Below are positions 38,567 through 47,532 of a DNA stretch of 64,000 nt, one piece after another. The DNA is taken from the NCBI GenBank assembly GCA_028713915.1, contig JAQTNK010000003.1:82775-146774 (forward strand), given 5' to 3'. Each line of letters opens with the position of its first letter. Position 1 is the stretch's first letter. Source of the stretch: Rhodocyclaceae bacterium (lineage in GTDB: Bacteria > Pseudomonadota > Gammaproteobacteria > Burkholderiales > Rhodocyclaceae). The translations under genes and the position numbers were made by a program. Below the pieces are notes generated by a model. That model was not told the origin of the DNA. It was given only the letters and a program-made list of their open reading frames with translations, and searched no databases.

Positions 38567-39748
38567 ATGCAGATCGATGGCCATCACACCGGAACCTACG
38601 TCGCCGCGCGCATTGCCGGGTTCGACCACGCCGCCGCGGAAATCGTCGGCTATGCCGCGCAATACGTCGACGACGCCACCAACGAGGGCGTCATCCAGTT
38701 CTCGGACAGCGCCTACCTGTATGCGCGCATCGCCTCCGCCCACAGCATGATCGACTACAACAACCTGGTCGACGTCAAGAATCACCTCGCCTGGATTCCG
38801 TTCCATTTCCTGCCCGGCAACGGCCTGCTGCCGGCGGGCCTCCAGCCGCCCGGCGGCGAGGCGGCGAAGCTCGCCTGCCGCCCCGACAGCCCGGTGGCCA
38901 GGGACATGCTGCGCCTGGCCCTGCGCGACAAGGACAAGCGCCGCGGGCTGCACCGGCTCGGCATCGCCATGCACGTCTATGCCGACACCTTTGCCCATCA
39001 AGGCTTCATCGGCGCGCTCAGCGCGGCAAACCGCGCTGACGCGGTGACCAGCGGCGATGCCGAACTCGACCAACGCATCCGCGACGCCACCCGGACGGAG
39101 CTGCTTGCCGGCCTGTGGCAAGGCGCCAAGGCAGGCCTCCAGCTCGCCGCGACCTCCCTCGCCATGGCGTGGCGGGAACGCAAGTCGCCGCTCGCGTATT
39201 GGCGCGACTTCGTCTCGGACGACCCTTTGGGCCACGCCGCGGTGGACACGTTTCCCGACCAGCCTTTCCTTGCCTGGCGGTACGTCGACGCGAACGGCAT
39301 GCTGGTCAGGCGCGACAACCCGGCGGTCTTCATGCATGCCTTCGACATGATGACGAAGGCCATGCGCGCCTGGCGCGCCGGCGACGCATCGATGGACCTC
39401 GACCGCTACCCGGGCTTGAATTCCGCCGATCGCGCCGCCATGGCGAAACTGGTGCGGAACCTGACGGACCCGCGCGGCGAAGTCCGCCACGCGCAATGGT
39501 GCCAGGCCATTGCGGCGGGGGTCTTTTCGTTCGGCCCGACGCCGCTCGGCTACCGCCCCAAGGGCATGGGCAGCTGGAAGGAAGCGGCGCTGGGCACGAC
39601 CCGAGCCGAGGACACGGGCTTCGAAGCCTATGCCTACTCGCCGGATTTCCTCGGCAGCCACTGGAAGCAATTCCACGACGCGCTGCAGGCGCATCGCGGC
39701 GACATCGTGCACGAGGTGCTGCCGCGCTATGGAATTTGCGCCGCGTAA
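38567..39748 (+). CDS. DUF6765 family protein
   Basis: 393 aa from MQIDGHHTGTYVAARIAGFDHAAAEIVGYAAQYVDDATN, the characteristic start of DUF6765. Further family pieces include IDYNNLVDVKNHLAWIPFHFLP and HRLGIAMHVYADTFAHQGFIG. The His/Asp-rich motifs recall metal-binding helical hydrolases of the phospholipase C/S1-P1 type, but that is inference. An AAGGAGG ribosome binding site lies seven bases before the ATG at 38567. No operon partners; convergent with pgl. Confidence 0.8.
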   Translation: MQIDGHHTGTYVAARIAGFDHAAAEIVGYAAQYVDDATNEGVIQFSDSAYLYARIASAHSMIDYNNLVDVKNHLAWIPFHFLPGNGLLPAGLQPPGGEAAKLACRPDSPVARDMLRLALRDKDKRRGLHRLGIAMHVYADTFAHQGFIGALSAANRADAVTSGDAELDQRIRDATRTELLAGLWQGAKAGLQLAATSLAMAWRERKSPLAYWRDFVSDDPLGHAAVDTFPDQPFLAWRYVDANGMLVRRDNPAVFMHAFDMMTKAMRAWRAGDASMDLDRYPGLNSADRAAMAKLVRNLTDPRGEVRHAQWCQAIAAGVFSFGPTPLGYRPKGMGSWKEAALGTTRAEDTGFEAYAYSPDFLGSHWKQFHDALQAHRGDIVHEVLPRYGICAA

Positions 39749-39827
39749 GCGGTCGGCGCATTCGGCAGCATGGCTGCGTCCTGGCCTGCGGCTTTGGTCG
39801 TGCCCATCATGGCGCCGGCAGTCGGGC

Positions 39828-40544
39828 TCAACGGTTTCCAGGCGCTGCCAGGTGCGCGGCCGCGGCGCGATCGACCAGCAACAGCGCCGATTCGCGGTTG
39901 ATGCGGCTCGCCGGCAGCGCAGGATCTGCGGCGACGAAACGCGCTAGCACCTCCGCCTTGTTCGCGCCCGTCACCAGCCAAACAATGCGGCGCGCCCGGT
40001 TGATGACCGGGAAAGTGAGCGTCATTCGGCGCCAGCCGTTGTAGGGAGCGGTGACGGCGACGTCGGCGCCGCTGACTTCGAGCGCGGCATCGCCCGGCAC
40101 CAGGGAAGCCGTGTGGCCATCCGCGCCGAGCCCGAGCTGGACGAGGTCGAGCCGCGCCGGCGAACCCGCCAGCCGCACCAGCAGGCGGCCGTAACCTTCT
40201 GCTGCCGCAGCGAGATCGGCGGCGTCCACCGGCATCGGCGCGACCTGCTCCAGCGCGCGCGGCGCATGCAGCCGCAGGGCGTCGCGCAGCTGCGTCAGAT
40301 TGCGCTCGGCGCTGCCCGCGGGAGCGGCGCGCTCATCGACCTGGAGCAGATGCACTTGGCGCCAATCGATCGTCTCGGCTGCCAGCAAGCCGAGCATTTG
40401 CCGCGGCGTGGTCCCGCCGCTCAGCGCCAGCACGAATCGCTGGCGTTGCTCGATGGCCTGCCTGGCGCAGTCGGCAATATAGGCCGCCGCGCGGCGCGAA
40501 GCCGCGGCGGCATCGGCATGCACTTCGATGGCTAACGCCGTCAT
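39828..40544 (-). CDS. pgl: 6-phosphogluconolactonase
   Basis: Hydrolyses 6-phosphogluconolactone to 6-phosphogluconate, second step of the oxidative pentose phosphate pathway. 238 aa of the DevB/SOL type: LALSGGTTPRQML near residue 45, HLLQVDERAAP, and the signature LGLGADGHTASLVPG near 140. GGAGG before the ATG. It follows zwf by 52 bp on the same strand and is probably the last gene of the block. Confidence 0.94.
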   Translation of the reverse strand: MTALAIEVHADAAAASRRAAAYIADCARQAIEQRQRFVLALSGGTTPRQMLGLLAAETIDWRQVHLLQVDERAAPAGSAERNLTQLRDALRLHAPRALEQVAPMPVDAADLAAAAEGYGRLLVRLAGSPARLDLVQLGLGADGHTASLVPGDAALEVSGADVAVTAPYNGWRRMTLTFPVINRARRIVWLVTGANKAEVLARFVAADPALPASRINRESALLLVDRAAAAHLAAPGNR

Positions 40545-40596
40545 CGTTTCCTCCAGGCGAGGTCGCGCCGCCGGCCGCCGGCATCGCCGCCATCGA

Positions 40597-41979
40597 TCAG
40601 CCGGCGGCCGCGGGATTGCGCCAGCCGCCGAGCTCGCTCATCATGCCGTCGGCCGCGGCCGGGCCCCAGGTGCCCGGCTCGTAGTCGTGCAGCGACGTGT
40701 GCTTGTCCAGAATCGGATCGACGATGCGCCAGGCCGCCTCGACGCCGTCCTCGCGTGCGAACAGCGTCGCGTCGCCTTTCAGGGCGTCGCCGATCAGCCG
40801 CTCATAGGCTTCCATTTCATCGTCTTGCGTGTTGCAGACGTAGAGTTCGATTTCGTCGCCGACGTTTTCGGTGCCGTGCCGTTTCACCCGCGCACCGATG
40901 GCGATGGCAACCTGGCGCGGGCCGAGGCGGAAGCGCACATAGTTGGATTGCGGCGGAATCGTGTCGGGAAACACCTGCTGCGGCGGGCGCCGCAGCGCGA
41001 CGACGACTTCGGTGGCGGTGACCGGCAGCTGCTTGCCGGCGCGGATGAAGAAAGGCACGCCCTGCCAGCGCCAGGAATCCAGGTGAATCTGCATCGCCGC
41101 GAAGGTCTCGACGCGCGAATCCGCGGCGACGCCGGCGTCGCTGCGGTAGCCGCGATATTGCCCCCGCACCAGGCTGCGTCCGGTCAGCGGGCGGATGGCG
41201 CGGAAGACTTTGACCTTCTCGTCGCGCAGCGGCTCGCTGCCGTCGCCGACCGGAGGTTCCATCGCCAGGTTGGCGGCCACCTGCAGCAAGTGGTTCTGGA
41301 CGACGTCGCGAACGGCTCCGACCTCCTCGTAGAAGCCGCCCCTTCCTTCCACGCCGAACGCTTCGGCCATGGTGATCTGGACGCTTTCGACATAATTGCG
41401 GTTCCAGATCGGTTCCAGGAACGAGTTGGCGAAGCGAAAGAAGAGCAGGTTCTGCACCGGCTCCTTGCCCAGGAAATGGTCGATGCGAAAGATCGCGGCT
41501 TCGGTGAATATCCGGTGCAGGGTTCGATTCAGGTGTTGTGCCGAAGCGAGGCTGCGGCCGAACGGCTTTTCCACCACGACGCGGCTCGCCGCAGCGCAGG
41601 GCAGCCTGCCCAAGCCGTCCACCACGGTGGCGAACATGCTCGGCGGAATGGCGAGGTAGAACAGCGGCCGCCGCGCCGTGCCCAGCGCAGCGCCCAGCCG
41701 GTCGAAGGTGGCGGCATCGTTGTAGTCGCCGTCAACAAAGCGCAGCAGGCCGGCAAGCTTGGCGAACGCCGCCGCATCGAAGCCGCCATGCTGTTCCAGG
41801 CTGGCGCGCACGTACGCACGAAGGCGCTCGATATCCCAGCCGCCGCGCGCGATGGCGATGACGGGAACATCGAGATGGCCGCGCCGGATCATCTGCCGCA
41901 GCGCCGGATAAATCTTCTTGGCGGCGAGGTCCCCGGTCGCCCCGAACAGCACCAGCGCATCGGAAGCCGGCGCGCTCAT
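40597..41979 (-). CDS. zwf: Glucose-6-phosphate 1-dehydrogenase
   Basis: Oxidises glucose-6-phosphate with NADP+ (or NAD+). 460 aa from the ATG at 41979. Nucleotide-binding [16 protein letters not shown] at the N-terminus, and the active-site signature [13 protein letters not shown] near residue 165. The track ORF extends upstream through the hairpin repeats and is not native there. Order is gnd, hairpins, zwf, pgl. Confidence 0.95.
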   Translation of the reverse strand: MSAPASDALVLFGATGDLAAKKIYPALRQMIRRGHLDVPVIAIARGGWDIERLRAYVRASLEQHGGFDAAAFAKLAGLLRFVDGDYNDAATFDRLGAALGTARRPLFYLAIPPSMFATVVDGLGRLPCAAASRVVVEKPFGRSLASAQHLNRTLHRIFTEAAIFRIDHFLGKEPVQNLLFFRFANSFLEPIWNRNYVESVQITMAEAFGVEGRGGFYEEVGAVRDVVQNHLLQVAANLAMEPPVGDGSEPLRDEKVKVFRAIRPLTGRSLVRGQYRGYRSDAGVAADSRVETFAAMQIHLDSWRWQGVPFFIRAGKQLPVTATEVVVALRRPPQQVFPDTIPPQSNYVRFRLGPRQVAIAIGARVKRHGTENVGDEIELYVCNTQDDEMEAYERLIGDALKGDATLFAREDGVEAAWRIVDPILDKHTSLHDYEPGTWGPAAADGMMSELGGWRNPAAAG

Positions 41980-42048
41980 GTCATTTGCTCCACCGCGCTG
42001 CGCGCGTCCCGCGACGCACGAAACATTCTGTGTTGGCCAGCGGCGCGC

Positions 42049-42150
42049 GCCCAGGGCAGCGGATGGCCGACTCCGTCCGTGTCCCCTGGGCCGGGCTGCG
42101 CCCGACCCTCCTCCTTTACCTCCCGGAGTCGGCCACCCGCCGCCCTGGGC
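42049..42150 (-). repeat. Hairpin element 1 between gnd and zwf (27-bp stem)
   Basis: Arms 42049-42075 and 42124-42150 are inverted repeats of 27 bp with two mismatches. Both become G-U wobble pairs in minus-strand RNA but A-C mismatches in plus-strand RNA, so the stem is fully paired only in the direction gnd-zwf is transcribed. The 48-nt loop holds TGTCCCC, a small CGGGC-TGC-GCCCG hairpin and CCTCCTCCTTTAC (plus strand). It lies 70 bp before the zwf start. Confidence 0.8.
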
Positions 42151-42198
42151 GACATAGGCCGTCGCTCTTGCGTCCAGCCAAAACCCACACCCGATGCG

Positions 42199-42304
42199 AT
42201 CGGGCGGGCGGGGTGCCCTGCTCCGCGCAAGTAAAGGAGGAGGAGGCGGCCGCCGGCCGCCGACGGGGGACATGGAGCGAAGCAGGGCACCCCGCCGGCC
42301 CGAT
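42199..42304 (+). repeat. Hairpin element 2, related to element 1 in opposite orientation
   Basis: Arms 42199-42222 and 42281-42304 pair over 24 bp with one mismatch. The loop contains GTAAAGGAGGAGG and GGGGACAT, the reverse complements of the loop motifs of element 1 (CCTCCTCCTTTAC and GTGTCCCC), in the mirrored order, while the arm sequences differ. The two elements thus look like inverted copies of one family with conserved loops and diverged but still paired stems. It lies just downstream of the gnd stop. No gene is seen in the rest of the 355-bp gap. Confidence 0.75.
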
Positions 42305-42334
42305 TCCGCACCGCTGCACATCTGCACGGATATT

Positions 42335-43363
42335 TCATTTCAGCACCTTGGACGACGCCTGCTCGGCATGCCCGCCGAACTCGCCGCGCATGGCCGACAG
42401 CAGTTTGTCGCCGAAGCTCCCTTCGCCGCGCGAACGGAACCGGTCGAACAGCGCGGCGCTGAGTACGGGAGCCGGCACCGCCGTATCGATGGCCGCCTTG
42501 AGCGTCCAGCGGCCTTCGCCCGAATCCGCAACGCGGCCCTGAAACGCCGACAGCTCGGCGTCGCGCAGCAGCGCCTGCGCCGTCAGATCCAGCAGCCACG
42601 AGCGGATCACGCTGCCGCGCCGCCAGACTTCCGCGATCTCGCCGAGGTTCAGGTCGTAGCGATAGGCGTCCGCGTCCTCCAGCGGCGCCGTTTCCGCATC
42701 CGCGCTCCAGGCCGCGCTGCCGCTGTTGGCATGGCGCAGGATATTGAAGCCCTCGGCGTACGCCGCCATGATGCCGTACTCGATGCCGTTATGGACCATC
42801 TTGACGAAGTGCCCGGCGCCGTTCCCGCCGCAGTGCAGATAGCCGCGCTCGGCCGCGCTGCCGGCATCATCCCGCCCCGGCGTTCGCGGCGCCGCGGCGA
42901 TGCCGGGCGCGAGCGCGCTGAAGATCGGGTCGAGGCGCTGCACCACCGCTTGCTCGCCGCCGATCATCAGGCAGAAGCCCTGCGCCAAGCCCCAGATGCC
43001 GCCGCTGGTGCCGACGTCGAGGTAATGGATGCCCGCGGACGCCAGCTGCCTGGCGCGCCGCATGTCGTCGCGATAATGGGAATTGCCGCCGTCGATCAGC
43101 ACGTCGTCGCGCTCCAGATGCGGCGCGACAGCGGCGAGAGTCTGCTCCACGGCTGCCGCCGGAACCATCATCCAGACGCTGCGCGGCCGCGCCAGCCTGG
43201 CGACGAAATCCGCCATCGACGCCGAAGCGACCGCGCCCTCGCCGGCAAGCCGCGCCACGGCATCGGCATCGAGATCATGCACGACGCACTGGTGTCCGGC
43301 CTGCATCAAGCGGCGGCACATATTGGCGCCCATTCGTCCCAAGCCGATCATGCCCAGCTGCAT
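42335..43363 (-). CDS. gnd: 6-phosphogluconate dehydrogenase, short decarboxylating type
   Basis: Converts 6-phosphogluconate to ribulose-5-phosphate. 342 aa from the ATG at 43363 (AAAGGAG upstream), the shorter GntZ/YqeC-like class (E. coli Gnd has 468). N-terminal [33 protein letters not shown], and the catalytic [20 protein letters not shown] near residue 175. Members of the short class often prefer NAD+. It follows the fusion gene by 53 bp. Confidence 0.93.
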   Translation of the reverse strand: MQLGMIGLGRMGANMCRRLMQAGHQCVVHDLDADAVARLAGEGAVASASMADFVARLARPRSVWMMVPAAAVEQTLAAVAPHLERDDVLIDGGNSHYRDDMRRARQLASAGIHYLDVGTSGGIWGLAQGFCLMIGGEQAVVQRLDPIFSALAPGIAAAPRTPGRDDAGSAAERGYLHCGGNGAGHFVKMVHNGIEYGIMAAYAEGFNILRHANSGSAAWSADAETAPLEDADAYRYDLNLGEIAEVWRRGSVIRSWLLDLTAQALLRDAELSAFQGRVADSGEGRWTLKAAIDTAVPAPVLSAALFDRFRSRGEGSFGDKLLSAMRGEFGGHAEQASSKVLK

Positions 43364-43416
43364 GGCTCGCTCCTTTCTACGCGCCCGCCACGGCATGCGC
43401 GCGGTCGCCGGCACCG

Positions 43417-46353
43417 TTACTCGTCATGGGCAATCTCCATGACTTTGCGTTCGATCGCATGGCGCGAAATTCCGTAGCGTTCGAGCAATTCTTCTTGCGT
43501 GCCGGAACGCGGCTCGTCGGCGATGCCGAGTCGATGGACGGGCGCCACCGCACCGAGCGACGCCACGGCGGCAGCCACCGCGTCGCCCAGGCCGGCGTCG
43601 ATCCAATGGTCCTCGACCACGAACAGCGCCCGCGTTTCCCGCGCCGCCCGTGCCAGCGTGTCGGCGTCGATCGGCTTGACCGAATAGGCGTCGATGACGC
43701 GGGTGACGATGCCTTTGCGCTTCAGGCTGTCGTGGGCGGCCAAGGCCTCGTGCACCGTGATGCCGGCGGCGACGATGGTGAACGCATCCCGCGCCGAGGC
43801 ACGCAAGGTCTTGCTGCCGCCGACCGCGAAGGTTTCGCCATTGTCATAAATCATCGCCATCTTGGGGCGGCTGGTGCGCAGGTACACGATGCCGGAAGTG
43901 CGGGCGGCCACCTCGGTGAGGCGCTCGGCGCTGACCGCGTCGCACGGATAGAGGATGGTGCTGCCGTGCACGGCACGGAACAGCGCCAGGTCTTCCAGGC
44001 CCATTTGCGAAGGGCCGTCCGCGCCGATGGAGACGCCGGCGTGGCTGCCGCAAAACACCAGTTGCGGCGGCCGGCTGTGGCCCGCCATGCGGATGAAATC
44101 GGCGGCGCGGGTGAGGAAGCAGGCGAACGTCGAAACGAACGGCAGCTTGCCGCTTGCCGCCAGCCCGAGCCCGGTGCCGACCATGTTCTGCTCGGCGATG
44201 GCACACTCGAAGAAGCGCTCCGGGTAGGCTTCGGCAAACGCCTGGGCGTGGGTCGATTCCTTGACGTCGCCGTCGAGCGCGACCAATTCGGGAACCAGGC
44301 CGCCCAGCTTCTTCAGGGCGCTGCCGTAGGCTTCGCGCGTGGCGACGGACTGATCCGCCCGGTAGGCCAGCGTCAGGCGCGGGAAGTCCCGCGTGCGCGT
44401 GGCCGCCGCGACCGCACCGACGCGGCGTGGCGCGACGCGGAGCGCGATGTCGGCCGCGCCCAGCTCGGCGTAGGCCTGTTCCATCTGGCTGCGGTCGAGG
44501 GGCTTGCCGTGCCAGCCCAGCGCGCCTTCCAGGAACGACACGCCCTTGCCCTTTTCGGTGCGGGCGATGATCGCGGCCGGGCCGGCCTCGCGGGCCCGCT
44601 GCAGCGCATACAGGATGTCCGCCAGGTCGTGGCCATCGATCTCGAAGGTCTTCCAGCCAAACGACTGGAAGCGGCGCGCGAACACCGCGCCATCATGGGC
44701 GTAGGGCGCGGGGCCGCTCTGCGCGAGGCCGTTCACGTCGACGATGGCGACCAGTCCTGACAGGCGCTGCAGCGATGCGAACTGGGCCGCTTCCCAGACC
44801 GAGCCTTCCGAGCACTCGCCGTCGCCCAGCAGGCAGTACACGCGGGCATCGATGCCGTCCAGGCGGTTGGCCAGGGCGATGCCGTTGGCGGCGGCCAAGC
44901 CTTGCCCGAGGGAGCCGGTGGCGACCCGGACCCAGGGATTGTTGGGCGTCGGATGCCCCTCCAGCGGACTGTCGAGGCGACGCAGCGAGAGCAGGTCGTC
45001 GTCGCCGGCGCCGGCCTCGTGGAGGGCGGCCCACCAGATCGGCGCGGCATGGCCTTTGGAGAGGATGAAGCTATCCACGTTGCGCGCCTTGGGGTCGCCG
45101 GGATCCCAGCGCATTTCCCGGAAGAACAGCGCGGCGACGATGTCTGCGCACGACATGCAGGAGGTGGGATGGCCCGATCCCGCCGCCGTGGTCATGGCGA
45201 TCACCTCGCGGCGCAGCTTGCGCGCCATGAGTTCGAGCGGCTGCGTGTCCCCCGCCGCGCGGTAGCGGTCGCGCTTCCTGTCGATGAGTGCGAGCAGGGC
45301 ATCGTAGGCGTCGATGAACTTCTGGACGCCCTCGTTTTCCAGCTGCGCGGCGACGACGCGCAGATCGATGCCGATCCCTTCCAGTTCCTGCATCACGCGG
45401 CGCGCCGCATCGACGCCCTCGGCCACGGTGTCCGCCACCTCGCCGTGATCGGCGAACGCGGCGATGGTCTCTTCCGGCAGGGTGTTGACCGTGTCGGGCC
45501 CGATCAGCGGCTCGACGTACATGACGTCGCGATAGGTGGGATTCTTCGTGCTGGTGCTCGCCCACAGCACGCGCTGCGGCCGGGCGCCGCGTCGCGCCAG
45601 CGCCTGCCAGCGCTCGCCTGCAAGCAGTTCGCGGAAGCTGCGGTAGGTCAGCTTGGCGTTGGCGATGCCCGCCTTGCCGAGCAACGGCGCGGCCTGCGCC
45701 GTCGGGTAATGGCCGAGCAACTGATCGACCAGCACGTCGATGCGGCTGAGGAAGAAGCTCGCCACCGAGGCGACGTTGTCGATCGCCAGACCGGCTTCCA
45801 GGCGCCGCTCCAGCGCTCGCAGGTAAGCCTGTGCCACCGCCAGGTAGCTGTCGATCGCGAAGAGCAGCGTGATGTTGACATTGATGCCGGCGAACAGCAA
45901 CTCCTCCACGGCTCGCACGCCGGCCGCCGTGCCGGGAATCTTGATGAACAGGTTGGGCCGGTCGACCACCGCGCGCAGGCGGCGCGCTTCAGCGATGGAG
46001 CCTTCCGTGTCGTGGGCGAGATGCGGAGAAACCTCGATGCTGACGAAGCCGTCGCGCCCGCCGGAGCGGTCGAACAGCGGCCGCAGGATGTCGCAGGCCG
46101 CGCGCACGTCGGCAGTGGTCAGCGCCTCGTAGATTTCCGCGGCCGTCCGACCGCCGATCGCGGCGCTGCGGACTTGGTCATCGTAGTCGCGGCTGGTGGA
46201 AATCGCCTTGTGGAAGATCGACGGATTCGACGTGACGCCGCCCAGCCCCTCCTCGCCGACCCGCCGCGCCAGCGCGCCGTCGTTGATCATGCGCCGGGTG
46301 AGGTTGTCGATCCAGTAGCTCTGGCCATGCTCGATGAGATGCGAGGGATTCAT
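43417..46353 (-). CDS. Transaldolase-transketolase fusion protein
   Basis: 978 aa from the ATG at 46353 (MNPSHLIEHGQSYWIDNL). Residues 1 to about 375 are transaldolase, with the Schiff-base lysine at 138 in NLFIKIPGTAAG. Residues about 390-978 are a full transketolase: GSGHPTSCMS, the thiamine diphosphate motif GDGECSEGSVWEAAQF, and catalytic Glu in CAIAEQNMVGTGLGL. Both halves look intact, so one polypeptide can run the whole non-oxidative pentose phosphate branch. The 1087-codon track ORF includes non-native sequence upstream. Confidence 0.94.
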   Translation of the reverse strand: MNPSHLIEHGQSYWIDNLTRRMINDGALARRVGEEGLGGVTSNPSIFHKAISTSRDYDDQVRSAAIGGRTAAEIYEALTTADVRAACDILRPLFDRSGGRDGFVSIEVSPHLAHDTEGSIAEARRLRAVVDRPNLFIKIPGTAAGVRAVEELLFAGINVNITLLFAIDSYLAVAQAYLRALERRLEAGLAIDNVASVASFFLSRIDVLVDQLLGHYPTAQAAPLLGKAGIANAKLTYRSFRELLAGERWQALARRGARPQRVLWASTSTKNPTYRDVMYVEPLIGPDTVNTLPEETIAAFADHGEVADTVAEGVDAARRVMQELEGIGIDLRVVAAQLENEGVQKFIDAYDALLALIDRKRDRYRAAGDTQPLELMARKLRREVIAMTTAAGSGHPTSCMSCADIVAALFFREMRWDPGDPKARNVDSFILSKGHAAPIWWAALHEAGAGDDDLLSLRRLDSPLEGHPTPNNPWVRVATGSLGQGLAAANGIALANRLDGIDARVYCLLGDGECSEGSVWEAAQFASLQRLSGLVAIVDVNGLAQSGPAPYAHDGAVFARRFQSFGWKTFEIDGHDLADILYALQRAREAGPAAIIARTEKGKGVSFLEGALGWHGKPLDRSQMEQAYAELGAADIALRVAPRRVGAVAAATRTRDFPRLTLAYRADQSVATREAYGSALKKLGGLVPELVALDGDVKESTHAQAFAEAYPERFFECAIAEQNMVGTGLGLAASGKLPFVSTFACFLTRAADFIRMAGHSRPPQLVFCGSHAGVSIGADGPSQMGLEDLALFRAVHGSTILYPCDAVSAERLTEVAARTSGIVYLRTSRPKMAMIYDNGETFAVGGSKTLRASARDAFTIVAAGITVHEALAAHDSLKRKGIVTRVIDAYSVKPIDADTLARAARETRALFVVEDHWIDAGLGDAVAAAVASLGAVAPVHRLGIADEPRSGTQEELLERYGISRHAIERKVMEIAHDE

Positions 46354-46785
46354 GGAACGGGTCCTTTGACTGCAAATGCATACGTCATGAACGGGCGCAC
46401 CAGCCACCAACCGCAAGTCACGCCCATCTTTTTGGTGCGCGTTTTCATCGCTTGCCTGGCGTTGTGGACACGAATCCTTGCCGGCGCGTTCCACCGGGTC
46501 GCCCGGTCGACGCTGGGAGGGTCCGTTTGGCCTAAATAGCCGCCGCTGACACGGTGTGGATACCAATCTGCAATGGACGAAGCCGCGACGAGCCGCGCGC
46601 TCGTCGTCTCGGCCATGGCAATCACACGAGAATCCGCCGGCTCTCGACAGCCATGGCGCCCGCCTGCAGCATCGCGGCAATGGCGCGCGCGCCGGGGTTG
46701 CAGCGCCGGCCGCGGCCGCTCGCAGCGGAATCCTGGCGAGCCGTTGGGCAGTCTCGGCCGATATCTTGACGCAGCCGTCCGGCGT
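46354..46785. other. 432-bp gap between ROK kinase and fusion gene, no gene seen
   Basis: Short ORFs on both strands here have no recognisable domain or ribosome binding site. I see no tRNA, strong terminator or long repeat. It probably holds a promoter for the transaldolase-transketolase/gnd/zwf/pgl block. Confidence 0.4.
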
Positions 46786-47532
46786 TCACGTCGTCGCCGG
46801 TTCCTCCTCATCGGCAAGCGTCCAGCCGCTTCCGGCGGCGCCTGCGGCGTTGGCGCTTTGCGGTTGCCACAAGCGAAAGCCGCCGAGAAACGCATCGGCA
46901 TTGTCGCCGCGACGGCTATGCGGCGGCAGGCGCTTCATGCGGGCGACATTGCCGCCGCCCAGCAAGATGTAGTCGGGCAGGAACGCCCGGCGAAAGTCCG
47001 CCACGACATCCTTGACCCGTTTGCGCCACTTGCGGTTTCCCACCCGCTTGCGACCCTGTTCGCCGAGATGGTCCTCGTAGGTGCCTCCCGCGGCGTGGGG
47101 CAAATGTCCCAGTTCCAGCGCCGCGACCACGCCATCGACGATGAGCGCCGAGCCCAGTCCCGTTCCCAGCCCCAGAAAGAGCATCCTGCCGCCGACGTAA
47201 CCGCCGAGTGCCTGCATCGCCGCATCGTTGATCGCCTTGACCGGGCGCCCGAACGCCGCCGGAAAATCGAAGCCGACCCAGCCCGAACCGAGGTTGTGCG
47301 GTTCGCGCGCGATGCTGCCGCCGCGGACCACGCCGGGATAGCCGATCGAGACGGCGTCGAAGTGCCAGTCCTGGGTGAGTTTCAGAATCTTCTGCACCAT
47401 TTGGTCCGGGGTAAGCAGCGGCCCGGACGCGAATCGGACCGGACTCATGTGATCGGTCGCCACGCACTTGACGTGAGAGCCGCCGACGTCGACCACGAGC
47501 ACCTTCACGTCATTCCCCGATCGCCGGCTCAT
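46786..47532 (-). CDS. ROK-family kinase, probable polyphosphate glucokinase
   Basis: 248 aa from the ATG at 47532, which overlaps the GH15 stop (ATGA). Phosphate-binding VLVVDVGGSHVKCVAT at the N-terminus, SIGYPGVVRGG and EPHNLGSGWVGFDF in the middle, INDAAMQALGGYVGG and FLGLGTGLGSALIVDG for ATP/polyphosphate binding. The sequence fits the polyphosphate-glucokinase-like branch of ROK, and the zinc CxCGxxGC motif of other ROK kinases is absent. It would phosphorylate the glucose released by the coupled GH15 enzyme. Use of polyphosphate versus ATP is unproven. Confidence 0.8.
   Translation of the reverse strand: MSRRSGNDVKVLVVDVGGSHVKCVATDHMSPVRFASGPLLTPDQMVQKILKLTQDWHFDAVSIGYPGVVRGGSIAREPHNLGSGWVGFDFPAAFGRPVKAINDAAMQALGGYVGGRMLFLGLGTGLGSALIVDGVVAALELGHLPHAAGGTYEDHLGEQGRKRVGNRKWRKRVKDVVADFRRAFLPDYILLGGGNVARMKRLPPHSRRGDNADAFLGGFRLWQPQSANAAGAAGSGWTLADEEEPATT

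Noticed and set aside
42049-42304. CRISPR array
   Set aside because: Only two inverted elements with unequal arms, no regular spacers and no cas genes anywhere in the window.
41980-42327. N-terminal extension of zwf through the hairpin region
   Set aside because: The extension is Arg/Pro/Gly-rich and encoded by the inverted repeats; G6PD homology begins at the ATG 41979.
46556-46972. 138-codon plus ORF in the gap before the ROK kinase
   Set aside because: Overlaps the kinase 3' end antisense; no ribosome binding site or domain.
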